Shown here: one piece after another, positions 44,988 through 56,577 of the stretch | How positions within the stretch are numbered: position 1 is the first letter of the stretch | Layout of the letters: each line of letters opens with the position of its first letter | Assembly (NCBI GenBank): GCA_023055425.1 | Contig: JALGPY010000001.1 | Coordinates: forward strand, 144,671,368 to 144,735,367 | Source: Linanthus parryae | Taxonomy: Eukaryota > Streptophyta > Magnoliopsida > Ericales > Polemoniaceae | DNA: 64,000 bases | Direction of reading: 5' to 3' | Translations under genes and position numbers: made by a program | The notes under the pieces: model-generated | The model's input: the letters and a program-made list of their open reading frames with translations, nothing else | What the model was told of the DNA's origin: nothing | Databases searched by the model: none

Positions 44988-47944
44988 GGCGACCGCCGTG
45001 GTTGTTCTAGGACAACCACGGAAACCTTTGAGAAGGAAGAAAGTGTACCTTTGAGGTCATGATCCTTGTTCTTAGATGGACCAGCAGGTTGAGCTTTCAT
45101 CTTTTTGATAGAAGGCTCCAAAGATTGGTCATTTTCCATTTCGCCGAGACTTCTTTTGGTGCCAATGATTCCCGTACCATGTTTAGGAGTTGATGTAGGG
45201 GAATCAAGGTCTTCTTTGGCAAGGAGGGCACGAAATTCATCGTCAAACCCATAGTGATTGCTTGGAGCTCTCCCTTTACAAGGGATTGAATTTTTGGCGA
45301 CGGTGGGGAAACAGCCGAGAGCGCAATGCATAAATTCAATCTTTTTGATTGATTTATGCTTCGGATCCGCAGTTGGGTGTGATTTGCGTTTCAGCCCGCA
45401 ACTGGTCGGTCTTTGGTCCGCCAATGGGCTAGGGGAAATGGGTTTGAGGGTGGGCTTAGCTTTGAAGTTTGAAGTCCAGTTTCCCATATTAGTCCGTCCA
45501 CTGGGCTGTGGCAGGAGGTTGGGTGATTTGGGGTAAGGTTCGTTTGTGGGTCTTAAATGGAGGATTGTTTGGAGGAACCCAAATGGAGGAACGGGCTTAA
45601 GACCCAAAGGAGTTGTAAGATTATTGGGAAGCCCATCAAATGAACTAGTACCCGCAAAAAGAAGCAAAGCCCACTTAAAATAATTATCCCAAACTGTTAT
45701 GAGGTTAGTGGAGAAGAAAGAGACAAAAAAGCAAAAATAATAAAAAAAGAAGTGCACGGGAATAGGGAGAGAGAAAGACATTTCAGTGGGGCAGTAGCTA
45801 AACAAGGCCAATTTAAAATTAGGGTGATAAAGCACATGCAGGTCACTTTTGTTATGTTTATCATGAAAAATCATCTTTTTCCTTTTTTTAAAAGCCCAAT
45901 AAGCTAAAAAGAGAAGTGATAGTTGAGTGCAGTGATATGTATAATCTTGTTTAAAGTAAACAAAATCATATTTTATCCTATCAATCATAGGGGGATAAGT
46001 ATTAAAAAAACAAACCCTAGCTTCGGTAATATGAAAAGAGAGAGATGAATGATCAGGAGTATCGTTCACCGAGGCGTCAGAGATGCGACGGCGCTTGGCA
46101 GTGCGATTGCTTGCTGGTCAAGCACGTTTTGGATTTGCTGCTGGTTCCGAGGTCCCTTCACGCTCGCACGCGCCGCTGCTGGTTGGGTTTCCCACTGTCC
46201 CGCCGCCGGCACGATCGTTCCCCTATGCTAGCTCCATGGACGCCGGCGTAGGGTTAACGCCTCCTTCAGTCCCACCATAATTCATCTTGCTCCTGATTAG
46301 CTTGATTGCCTCAGACATGAAGTTACCGGTGTTGTTGTTGTTGTTGTTGTTGTTCTCTGTGTTCGGGGAGGAGAGATAGGGATCTTCATCACTGTTCTCG
46401 TCCGAGTTTTCTGCGTCGCTAGTGACTTGGAGCCATAAGTTCCCGTCACTGTCTTTGACCTCATCGGTATTGTCAGTTTGCGAGTCGGAGATGGTGATGA
46501 AGTTAGGGTGGCTCGTGGCTTCTTCTCCATGTTCAACGTTTCCCCCGCACCAACCGTATTTCATCAAAGCGACCCCGTATTTCAATTTGAGAATGCTGGC
46601 CGAGCGAAAATTTTCCGACGGGAATTCATGCCTCGATTCCTTATCCGATGACTGTGACGAGGATGATGATAATGGTGTAACACCAAACAGCCCTTCTATG
46701 ACCTTCTTTTTCTTAGCCTCTCTCTCCTCTTCGCTTGTTTCATGAGGCGTGGTCTTGGTTTTGGAGAGAGTTGTCGCCGGTGCCACCTGGGGTCGTGTTG
46801 AGGGTCCAGCTTCCATATTGGGGTTGACATTGTTGGTTTCTGGATTGTCACCGTTTCTCCTGGCAGAGTCTCGTTCAACCGCTTCAAAAAGTCTTTGGAG
46901 GTTTGATCTTTGATCCATCGCCGTTGAACGGGACTGGGATTGGGAGGATGGCCTCACATTTTTTCTTTCAAAAAAAGTGAACCAGGCTCCATGATCTCCT
47001 TTTCGCTCAGTGATACGGCGTACGGGACGATTCCATGCCACCCGAATCCTCGTCGTACGATTGATATTAGAGTTTGTCATGCCTCTCAAAGCCCTTGTGA
47101 AAAGTGGCTCATCAATGAACGAGACCGTGTTGAAACCTGTTTCTTGCCTTGCTCTATCGAGACGATCCTTATAGCGATTAAAAGCACTGGTTAGGGTGTG
47201 GCGGCACTTACTTTCCGAATGTCCTACATTGCCGCAGCGATAGCAGACCCGGAAAACTTTCGAGTAGCTGAAAAGAGCAGTGATACTTTCACCACTTTCA
47301 CGCCTGGAATTAAGGTGTCGAAGATGTTGAGCTTCACCTTAACCCTCATCTTATCAAGGTGTCTCTCATCAACGTACCCATGCAAGGGCTGAATGTTGCC
47401 TTCTTCTTCATCATTGTTGTCTAATACTGGCCAGACAACTTCTTCGTCCGCCAATCACTTTCCCGAGATCTTGAATGAGGGTATTGTTGATATATTCCAT
47501 AGGAATACCCCTAATGTCGACCCAGATTTCGTTCATCGCAAAATGGTCGTCGTCAAATACAGTATTCGGAGTCCATTTTTTCATGACGACAAAGGACCCA
47601 AGGATATTCCAAGGGCTTCCTCTGACAAGATCTTCTAGATCGTCCTCACTCTCCGGCTCCAACAAGAACATATGATCGTTCATGAGTTTAACTCTGATTT
47701 TGCCTTCGAGCTTCCAGAACCTCTGTATTGCAGCAGCAATGGTTTTGCTATCCCAAACAATATAGTCCACGAAGATAGCGACGATGCACTTTTCCAGCTT
47801 CATTCTCTTTGGGATGAAATTATGGAGGTCCGGTGTAGGGAGTTCAATAACTTCCTTGTGATGGATGAAGTTTGGGTGGTATGACGAGGGTTGGTAAGAA
47901 GATTGGACGGAAACGTAGTCGGAGGGACGGTTAGGTAGAGCCAT
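44984..47944 (-). pseudogene. LINE ORF1: DUF4283 and CCHC nucleic-acid-binding protein
   Basis: ATG 47944 (MALPNRPSDYVSV). The DUF4283 part includes KLEKCIVAIFVDYIVWDSKT and LVRGSPWNILGSFVVMKKW. After a frameshift near 47450 the homology continues as HLDKMRVKVKLNIFDTLIPG, then after another near 47265 the knuckle CYRCGNVGHSESKC (CX2CX4HX4C). A 288-codon frame (46223-47089) covers the hydrophilic middle with an Asn run from (GTT)n, ending in a stop at 46223. The last 361-codon frame (46069-44984) has a basic C-terminal part (SLEPSIKKMKAQ) and stops in an ATGA overlap with the ORF2 start. That this last frame belongs to ORF1 is inference. Confidence 0.85.
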
Positions 47945-48468
47945 GGTGAAGATTTGTAAGGAGTTGGAAACGCAGTGGAAAGATAAGGGTTGGAAATTGG
48001 AAAAGATAATAGTTTGGGAAGTGGAGAGGTGTATGGGGAGTAGGAGGCCTTTTGGAAGGGGAGACGGCTGCTAGAGGAGAGCAAGGTCCAAAGACCCAGT
48101 TTCTAGAGAGAGAAACATCTCCTGACCCATTACTTACTCGCAACCAATTAAAGATGCGATGTAATATTATAACTTGTAAGTATAAGACATACCAAGGTAT
48201 GTAAATAGGGTAAAAGAAAAAAACCACCCTTCATTTATGGATAAAATACATTTTGCACCCTAATTTATGGGGAAAATACATTTTGCACCCCTGTCAGAGT
48301 TAAAAACTAACATAACACTAACGGAGGCGTGAAAAGATAAAATTACCCCTGACATGTTGAGAAATTACCCCTCTATAAATATTTTTCCTCCTCAATCTAA
48401 CCCTAACAAACTTATCTCTTCCTCTGTCTCTCTCTTCCTCATCTCTTCGAGAAATTTTTGTTTGCTTT

Positions 48469-48620
48469 AAGAGTACATGTGATGTGGTACTCTAACTCAT
48501 ACACTACAGGACACATAGATAAGAAAGAGAATGAGTGGGAGACAAAAGATAGTGGATTTCTTACATGTACTGACATGTCGTGTATTGTATGGATTAGAGT
48601 ATCACGTCAAATTTACTCTT
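48469..48620. mobile_element. Small MITE inside the Pack-MULE
   Basis: The ends AAGAGTACATGTGATGTGGT and, reversed, AAGAGTAAATTTGACGTGAT continue into ACTCTAA(C/T)(T/C)CATACA, a TIR of about 35 bp. A related copy, split by another MITE, is at 35626-36140. TSD not resolved. Confidence 0.6.
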
Positions 48621-48766
48621 GGAACAAGCAATAATTACTCCATCTCTTCTCTCCTCGCTCCTGATCTGCTCCCCCCCCTCTTCCTCGCCGCCTCCTCTGT
48701 CGAGATCCACAAGCCACAGACCCCTCTCTTCTCAGTCGATCCCTCTCTGCCCACAAACCCTTCTCT

Positions 48767-49402
48767 CTACATCAACCTCGGAGTCTCAATGTAGACTTCT
48801 ATGTCATCACAATCAGCAATCTCCACAAGGTGGGGCCCCAGAGTTCTCTGCTTCTTCGACCACCGGTCGGATAACTTTCCGGCGAAGAACCGACTGTAAG
48901 CAACCAAGATATGCCGGTGAACATTCATCGAAACCGTGACTTCATCCTTCGAGCTCAGCGTCAGCTTCACGTCACTCGAATCGGGTCATTGAACTGACTT
49001 CTCGGACTCTGGCTAGCCAAGAGCTCCGTGAACCGATGCAGCTTGTTCGGGGCCGCCAACGCCGTGGCGCCGCCGCCGGAGATGTGAGATCAGGGTACGC
49101 AATCGGGCTCGCTCGACATCATTCCGAAGAGGGTCGAGCTCGATCTCGGAGGCGGAGACATTGGGTTCAGCAACCCAGCTGTTAACGCAGAATTGAACTT
49201 CGTGAACGACGACGGGTACGAATTGCCGTTATAGCTCGGCGAGGATGAGCCCATCTTCGAACTGGGTGAGTACCGAATCTTGTGATTTGGCGGCGAGTCG
49301 GCAATTGAAGGCAGGATCGATTGAGACTGAGATGGGTTCGCAACGGAATTCAAAATCTGGTCTGGGTTTGAAGGTGGAGGGGGTTTCGAGCCTCCTTTGG
49401 TG
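48767..49402 (-). pseudogene. Captured BTB/POZ-domain gene fragment
   Basis: On the minus strand, a Ser/Pro-rich N-terminal part ([20 protein letters not shown] and [12 protein letters not shown]) is followed, after frame changes near 49090 and 48985, by NKLHRFTELLASQSP and then the start of a BTB fold: [37 protein letters not shown] and [15 protein letters not shown], ending at a TAG (48767-48769). This matches my memory of plant BTB/POZ proteins such as the At1g63850 group, where the VHRHxLVA and [15 protein letters not shown] blocks are conserved. The capture stops early in the BTB domain. BTB proteins are usually CUL3 adaptors, but this copy cannot make a functional one. Confidence 0.8.
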
Positions 49403-49631
49403 GTGGGTCAGAGAAGCAGATTCAGAGTTGGTGGTCGGTTTGTGTTTTGTGAAACAGTGGGGTGAGGTTCGGGTTTCGCCGAAGATGACGAGTGACCACC
49501 TCAACTTTTTTGTTTATTATTATGAACACTATAATAAACCAAAAATTTTTGGTGTTGGTGGTGGTGTTGATTTGGTGGTAGTGGAGGTGGTGTTGTTGGT
49601 GGTGTTTATTTGGTCTGTGGTTGATATTCAG

Positions 49632-49682
<51 letters not shown>

Positions 49683-51222
49683 GGTGGTGGTGTTGGTGGT
49701 GGTGTTGGTGGAGGTGGTGTTCAAGAACACCGAACATAATGAACATTGTATTAAACAAAAGTAGGGTGTTTTGTCCACAATTTATAAGGGTAAAATGGTC
49801 ACAAAAAGTCAGTTTGCACCCCTCCACTAACGGTTCGTAACAGAAGGGTGGTATCTGTCCACCCTCCATCCACTGAGAGGGGTGTAAAAGGTATTTTCCC
49901 CATAAATCAGGGGGCAAAATGTATTTTCCCATAAATGGAGGGTGATTTTTGTCTTTTACCCATGTAAATATTATTTTGGTCGCGTTTTCTTTTTCCTGTC
50001 TTCTCTCTACATAATTGTAGATTATCTCCTTGCCAAGAAGTTATGCGTCAAGGCAGTGGATATCCTAAGGGAGTTTAATGTAGTCTATATCTCCCCGAGG
50101 TCGGGGATGTTACACTAGGCCCCATTTTTTTGTCTCGATCTTGGTCAAACTGAAACCACCGACACAAATTGGCTGAGGCGGGACGTGCCATAACAACCGC
50201 ATTTTTTTAAGATCATCAATATTTATTTTTTATTTTTTGGCTTGTAGCTGAGTTAGTTAGATATGCATGTTTAAGGGCCTAAAGTCTTCGGGCATTTCTT
50301 TGATGGTCTTTAATTCAAAATTACTTAAAAATATAATAAGCTGTTGTAGATATTTCAAAACACAATCCCAATCCCAATCCGTAGCCACGTGGACCTATCG
50401 ACAATATGCACGTGGAACGCCAACAATACTCCATATGCACCAGATCACGACATGTCAACTTATTGGGACTATGAGACATGACCCCTTCTCAAATAGCAGC
50501 TCACACGGGAAGCATCGATTGAGTGGTTGGTATACTGGAATAAGGCTCATCGCAGGTGCGTGCCTGCACATCTGCAACCCTTGTATGTCATAGAGAAGAC
50601 TTGCACACCCCTCCATATATACATGCCAGTTCTGAACGGTTATCTGAAGCGACCATATCTACTATCTCCCACGATATCTGCCCTGACACGGGGAGTCGCG
50701 TAGCTCCACTTAGCCACGTTCCCCCATAACCGCCTCTACTAGGCTTGTATATACGGAGTTATACCATCCTCTTCATAGAAGTTCAAATCCACTCATTTCT
50801 GTGACATACTTGGTTTATTTCCATTCCCCACCATCACTCATCTTTGCTGTTCCATTATTGAAATACTGATATTGTTGTGATTTTTCCCCATTTTGCAGAA
50901 ACACACTGTGATCATCCCCATCGATAACTTCTGTCTACAAGTGTTTTTTTTATCATTTGCAGTCGGAAACTTGTCGGTCGCGGATACCCATATATCATAA
51001 AAAAAGGGAGAAGGAAAAAGGAGTTAACGAAAGAGTGGACACGGGTTCAAAAATATTTGTAAGAGATTGGGCCTGTCTATTCTGTTTGTCTATGTAGCTG
51101 GATCAAATGCGAGTCCAGTTCCCTTGAGAGGATGAGTCCAGTTCACTAAACCCTAGCCCTCCCAATTTTTTCCCAGCCCATTCGTTTCCCGCCCTTTCTC
51201 TCCCCTTCTCCGATAGACGAAG

Positions 51223-51378
51223 ATGATCGGACTCCGGAATCAGATCACTAGAGAGCCGATCGCTGTTGTTCTCCACCGTCTTCGTTGCCGTATGGTTTCC
51301 GACTTCCGAGGGCTTCGAAAGCGAGATCTCCGGTTATCGGAAGAGCAATCGTGTCGGATTTCGTTTCCATCCACATAA
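51223..51378 (+). other. Possible short ORF in an exon-like segment
   Basis: 51 codons, Arg-rich, no known domain, in a locally GC-rich stretch following pyrimidine-rich sequence and ending near a GT donor-like site. It may be a uORF, a non-coding RNA exon or chance. Confidence 0.2.
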
Positions 51379-52149
51379 ATGGCCGTTCGCTAGAGCTAGG
51401 TTAGTTCTTCTGTATGCGCTCATAGGATGATCTTCATCTTCTTACACTTTTTGATTCACCTAATTTGCATAACCCTAAGACTTTCAGAAAGATTTGAGTG
51501 ATTTCAGTTTGATGAATTTTACCCACAATATGTAATTGTAGACTAGAACATATTGTTTTAATCTTGTTGGAGAAGGTAAAACTGGAAGGTCACTGTGTCC
51601 AGAGTGAAGTGTTAGTCCTACAGATGTTGTGGCCTTGTGGGCTGTGCGTTGAAGTATAATATTGTGATCAGTTGTTTATATGAATATTTTATCTTCTAGA
51701 GAAGTCAACTGAAAGCTTGAAAATTATAGTATGTTGTTTCTTCCTGAATGCTTGGATTGTTGAAACATTTTGTTATTTTCTTATTGTATGATCCCATCTT
51801 CTACAATGGTGCCACGAGACCTGGTTTTCTATGATCACTAATACATCACAATGGTTTAATTTTCCCTCATTGTAGCAGGGTGCAGTACGTCGTGTTCTCA
51901 TTTCGTGTCAGTTCTAAGGTATTTCCTAATCTGGTCATGTTCTTTTCAGCTTCATTATATTATTAGCTGTAGTATGTGTCAAGCACAAACTTCCACGATT
52001 TTTTTCTAAAACTTACTTTTAAGCCACTATATCAGCCATTTCTCTCTCTCTCTCGCTCTCCTTGTTGTGAAACACGAAATATGCAGAAAGAAAGAACCAA
52101 ACACAGATTTACGTGGTTCGGCAAAACAATAGAAGGTCTCAAAAGAGTA

Positions 52150-52480
52150 TTGAATAAGTAGTTTGAGAACAACTTCAAGAGTTAGAACCATCTATTCAAG
52201 CTTACAAATCACCAATAATAATACATGCATTTTAAAGTTGACATTCTTATGCATGTTAACCTTCGAACATTATTGTTTTCATATCTTATTCTCATGTCCT
52301 GACAAGAAATGCTACACTTGGCATCTCTAAAGAAAGCAAATGCAATTTGTGTACAATCTTTAATATTGTTTTTGAGATTTCTTGGGGGGTATCCAATCGT
52401 GAATAGCTCAACTACAAGGCTGATTGGAGATGTCGGATGGTATTTTTCAGGAAGTTATTACATTTCCTATGAGGGGTAAG
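52150..52480. repeat. Duplicated block A1
   Basis: Alignable by eye with 54330-54650: AGTAGTTTGAGAA, ACCATCTATTCA, ACAAATCAC(C/T)(A/C)ATAATAAT, CCAATCGT(G/A)AATAGCT and GAGATGTC(G/T)GATG are shared. Substantial divergence indicates an old duplication. Confidence 0.7.
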
Positions 52481-52710
52481 GCCTTGTTTGGGTAAGGTAT
52501 AAGAAAGAGGAGTATATGGCGTATACTGGGATATGAGGAAGGATATGATTGTACTAGGACAAGGTAGGAATGGATATGCACATTTTTATTTTTTAGTGGA
52601 TATGAGGCAGGACAAGATGCGATATGTGAACTGTGAAGTCCTGAACGAATGAGGATATTAAGGTCACTTTTAGATTTGTTGGAGGGGGGGGGGGGGGGGA
52701 TATTAAGTCC

Positions 52711-52805
52711 TGTGACTTGAATTGCTGGACTTGCAAACAACAGTTGGCACTTTGATGAAGTGGCTATAAGTTATTCTGCAGAAAAACTGATGATGTGTCA
52801 GTCAT
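52711..52805. repeat. Duplicated block A2
   Basis: Shares TTGAATTGCTGGACTTGCAA, CAGTTGGCACT(T/C)TGATGAAG and AAACTGATGAT with 56578-56670. Confidence 0.8.
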
Positions 52806-53295
52806 CAATTTACCCATGCACCCAGTTAACTGTTGATTTTGGTATCATAAATTTACTTTGTTACATTTCACATGTATATATGGTGGTGAATGGTGATGTT
52901 CTTGGTGTTCATATTGTTGTTGATTGGACTATTTTACCCTCAATAAAAGGGACAGTCATGCCAACCAATGCAGTATTCCAAGTGTTGGACGATTCTTTCT
53001 ACCAAAAGCTTATTGCAATATAGATTGCTACTGGGGAGGGCAACAAGACAATTTTGGAGAAGGGGGTATAAAATTTGACCAATTTATCTCCCAGCTATAA
53101 AATTATTCAAGCAAATACAACACAAACAGGCCACAACTGTCCCAATGAAAAATTTGAACTGACATTTTTGAATGTTGCTTTATTCTGGACTTGCAAGATG
53201 CAACAGCCTCAAATTAAAATATTCGTAAAAATACTCTCAATTGGAACACATAGGAACATGCGAATCTTGCATGATCTAGAGCATTCATGTTAAAG

Positions 53296-53759
53296 TCAAC
53301 CACATTTTGGGGAGCCGTTGGGAGTCTTCATATTCTGGTAACATGGGCATTTCACCTTCCAATTTCCTGTTTTAGGGTCCTGCAAAGGCACACAGAGGCA
53401 TTTCTTGCAGCACGGTTTGCAGAATCTCACACAACTTTTCCTCCTTATCTCTGGTGAGAGGACCGCACACCTCTCGCCACATTTTCTGTCGCAAAAAGCT
53501 ACAGAGAAAGCAGCGGAAAAGTCAATGGATCATTCATATAAATTCCCATGCTAATTCTTGTCTGACACAAAGATGGAAACTTCACTTAAGAGTTCGTTTC
53601 AGATGATCTGGTACTAAATACTCTTCCTAATTCTTAAAGTAAGTCGGAGATCAGAGTCATAGAGTAAAGAGTCTTACTTGTTGCAGCCATGGAGGATTCA
53701 AGAAAAGAAGAGCCGAGGAGTAGTGCAGCCAGCAAAAGAAAAGCAAATACAATCTTCAT
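53296..53759 (-). CDS. GASA/snakin-like cysteine-rich secreted peptide, copy 2, 94 aa
   Basis: Two exons, 53678-53759 and 53296-53498, joined across a 179-bp phase-1 GT-AG intron. Exon 1 encodes a signal peptide (MKIVFAFLLLAALLLGSSFL...). Exon 2 encodes FCDRKCGERC, then KSCVRFCKPCCKKCLCVPLQ, CPCYQNMKTPNGSPKC and a final Gly before TGA. All 12 GASA cysteines are present with the same enlarged loops (11 and 14 residues) and the same exon-2 length (203 nt) as copy 1, so the two are tandem paralogues about 14 kb apart, now separated by the LINE and Pack-MULE. No open frame spans the gene because each exon is short; it was found from its similarity to copy 1. Role as for GASA peptides generally; the specific function is unknown. 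Confidence 0.92.
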
Positions 53760-53799
53760 CTTCTACCTTTCTGATATCAAGTGAGTGAAGAAGAAGGGA

Positions 53800-53811
53800 G
53801 TATATATATAG
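53800..53811 (-). promoter_or_regulatory. TATA box of GASA copy 2
   Basis: The minus strand reads CTATATATATACTCCC about 45 bp upstream of ATG 53759, within an otherwise mixed promoter. The 5' UTR would be very short (about 15-20 nt). Confidence 0.5.
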
Positions 53812-54329
53812 TCAGTTAATAACAATATGTTTAAGACTTTATAATATTGTGCTGTTGATGGAGTTTTTGGGCAGTGAGCCAGGAAGAAGTATCATGGGAG
53901 CTTCTTGTCCTCACTTCTTAATAGGAGAAATATTGTCCTAGTTGGTGTGAGCTGACTTAACATTATAGTACGTGCGGAAAAGTTCGGTAAAGAATAAAAA
54001 CTAGTAAGTTCAGTAAAAAAAAGTCGGTGCACTAAAAAGACTAGAATAGAAGTTCAAAAGGTCACAAATCTTAATTTTTTTTCACTTTTAAACTGAGTAC
54101 ACGACTATGCACTCATAGCTTAAAAAACAGCTACAGAGGTTTAGTTTCATATTGTTGTTGCCGACTATTCTGGGTGTGTTCTTCAGGTCTCAGATTTTCA
54201 CCTCTTAAAAGACATTAGAGTCTGATGCTACTGTCATTCAATCTCATATTTTTTTTTGATCATCTCTCATTGTATCAACCACTTATCTCTCTCCTCACCG
54301 ATATAGTAAAAGATGTTGAAACTTGAAAG

Positions 54330-54650
54330 TACCGTATGAGTAGTTTGAGAATGGGAACCATCTATTCAGTCACACAAATCACTCATAATAATATGCTGTA
54401 ATTCAAAATTTAGTATTCTCATCATGATTTTGAAACTTTTAGTGTATTGAACTTTTGATATCTAATTTTATGTCCTTGCAAGGAGAACACTTTGTACTTC
54501 TTAAAAAGGCAACTGCAAGTTGTACACGTTCAATATTCTTTTTCGATTTTTTTTTGGCTTACCAATCGTAAATAGCTGAGTTGCATAACTGATATGAGAT
54601 GTCTGATGACACTTTTCAGAAGTTCTAGCATTTAGTACGAGGGGTATGAA
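54330..54650. repeat. Duplicated block B1
   Basis: Partner of 52150-52480, same orientation, on the other side of GASA copy 2. Confidence 0.7.
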
Positions 54651-56577
54651 TGTGGCTAGGTTGTTTATTAAATGCACACTGACCAATATTCACGTGGTAA
54701 GAATCTAAGAGCACATTGGGAGGATTGACTTTATGTCACGTCATCAATATTGTGGGGTTGCCATCTAGGGTTATGGCATAATCTTCAAGGTTGTGATTTG
54801 CAACATGAATCACAATTTCGCTCATTCGGCCATCTCGTGTATGCTTCAAAGCAGTATTCCCGCTCAAGCAGAACGCCACTGCTGTCTCAAGTCTCTCTTC
54901 CCTGATTTGGCCAATTAGTTATCTATCTTCACAGCTCCCTCTCATCCTTTTAATATGTAAGACATGCGTGGCCAAGGTGTTTTGTGATTCTACTCTTCAT
55001 TCAAACGTAGAACGTAATAGGATATATAGTTAGAACTGAATCTGACATGAATTGATGATTGTCTGTTCCATGTTGATTCAGAATACCACAACTTGAAAAA
55101 TTGGTGGTCTTTAGAGCTGTATGCAATATGTTTTCAGTAAAGTCAACAGGGGTTGCATTTGGGTGTCTGGAAGACTGGCACATGGCAATTTTTGGGTGGA
55201 ACTATTTTAGACCGGGGAATAGATTACCGCAGAAGAAACCATATGTTACCCATGATCTATACGTGATTACGTTCTTGTCATGCAGTCCCCTTTTATTTCC
55301 TCTTTTTCCTCTAAATATTGTCACTGAGAGAACTCTGGTAAAGTTGCTGCTAACGTGATTTCTGGAATGAAGCCAATGGGTGTTGAAAGTAAATTTGTGG
55401 CAAAGCAGATGTTAGTATGGCTAATAGGATGAATGTATGATAGTGAAGAGGAGGTAGCTGATCCTAATTTTTGTTATGTCAGTTTGAAACTTCATGGGTG
55501 AGTGACAATCGAAATTTATTTATGAAAAGAGAGAAGGCCATGCTACTGTGGGCTATGAAGAAAGGGTGGTGTCTTTTAGTTGGGTTGACAGGGTGGGATA
55601 TGGATGAATATTCGGGAAATGAATTCTTGTTATTTGTTGTACAGAGTGGTGAAAAGGTTCTGGTGCAGCACCGCTACCTTATCCATTTGGTACTTTCTGG
55701 AAAAAAATGGCAAAGGGGGCGGATTAATAGTCTCCGTGTCACATAGAAATTGGATTCTTCACGTTCCTATGTACAAAGATAGAAGTTCATGGCGAAGCTT
55801 TAACTTTCTTTAATGCATCTCTTTGATCTGTCAGTTTAGTACTGTGTTTTAAAGCTAACGTTGAGGCCTTGACCTGTTTTTTGCACAGTTATGTTGTGTC
55901 ACAATATTCCAAGTACTTCCGAAGACTGATATCCAGCTATACAATGCCAGGTGGACACCCGATACCTTAATGTGGAGCTATGTGTGAAACGGTTACTTAC
56001 ACAATTTAAAAGAGTCCACATCACTTAGATTTTTAAGCCATCGTTGAACATACAGCTTCAATATTGGGAATATGTTCGCCAAATGTTGATGGGATGCTTG
56101 GTATCTAGTATGGTTATTTGTGGTAGGTCAAGCTGGGCTAGATTTTAGTATCTATTACCACTTCAGATACGTCAAGGAGATTTTATTATTTTTTAGATAA
56201 GTTAGCAGCTTTTAGTGCCTTAAGCCAGCCTTTTCCGGAATCCCATATGCGAATCAAGGTCTCAATGAATTTTTGCTTTGTAGGATATTCAGTTGCTACT
56301 TGCTATCGGTGCTTCATAGCAAACATTTATATTGGCCAACAACTGTTTCTGAATCAGGCCTGGTGATCTGAGCTCCGTTTTGTTTTGCTTTAAGATGTGA
56401 CTATTGTTCTGAATAATTCCTGTGCACAGTGTTGTTTACTATAGCTTGTTTTGGACAACTAAGGAATCAAGGGGAGATTTTCAGCCAATGCATCCGCTAT
56501 TTCATAAAAATATATTGAATGGGTTTCTTAACGTTTGAGTACTAAAGATCTTTTTCCTCTTCTGGATTAATACACCA

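Larger units (their letters stand above)
40741..48157 (-). mobile_element. Full-length L1-type LINE
   Basis: A 7.4-kb non-LTR retrotransposon bounded by a 16-bp duplication GATGTAATATTATAAC (40725-40740 and 48158-48173). On the minus strand: 5' leader (48157-47945), ORF1 with DUF4283 and CCHC knuckle, ORF2 with AP-type endonuclease, RT, zf-RVT and RNase H, a short 3' UTR and a 15-nt poly(A) tail (40741-40755). Both ORFs carry frameshifts or stops, so it is not autonomous now. The perfect TSD and complete 5' end indicate a fairly recent full-length insertion by target-primed reverse transcription. Confidence 0.95.
48208..49961. mobile_element. Pack-MULE: Mutator-like element carrying a BTB/POZ gene fragment
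   Basis: Long terminal inverted repeats (about 100 bp) begin GGGTAAAAGAAAAAAACCAC on the left and, reversed, GGGTAAAAGACAAAAATCAC on the right; both continue with CCTNCATTTATGG and AAAATACATTTTG. A perfect 9-bp duplication ATGTAAATA flanks it (48199-48207 and 49962-49970). No transposase is present. The GC-richer interior (about 48760-49500) is a decayed BTB/POZ-type gene copy on the minus strand, followed by (GTT)n/(GGT)n simple sequence (49630-49720). It also holds a small MITE (48469-48620). Gene capture by a non-autonomous Mutator-like element fits best. Confidence 0.85.
49971..53295. other. Intergenic with a possible transcribed exon and a duplicated block
   Basis: No conserved protein seen. 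51150-51400 is GC-richer and UTR-like (pyrimidine-rich, then a 51-codon frame 51223-51378, MIGLRNQITREPIAVV..., and a donor-like CTAG|GTTAGT). It could be the first exon of a non-coding or short-peptide transcript. 52150-52480 and 52711-52805 are duplicated at 54330-54650 and 56578-56670. A G run lies at 52682-52699. 50640-50990 resembles LTR or leader sequence but could not be assigned. Confidence 0.35.

Noticed and set aside
49245..49739. 164-codon plus-strand frame ending in Val/Gly runs
   Set aside because: Antisense of the captured BTB fragment running into (GTT)n/(GGT)n.
50640..50990. Possible solo LTR
   Set aside because: LTR-like composition and TATA-like sequence, but no paired ends or target duplication.
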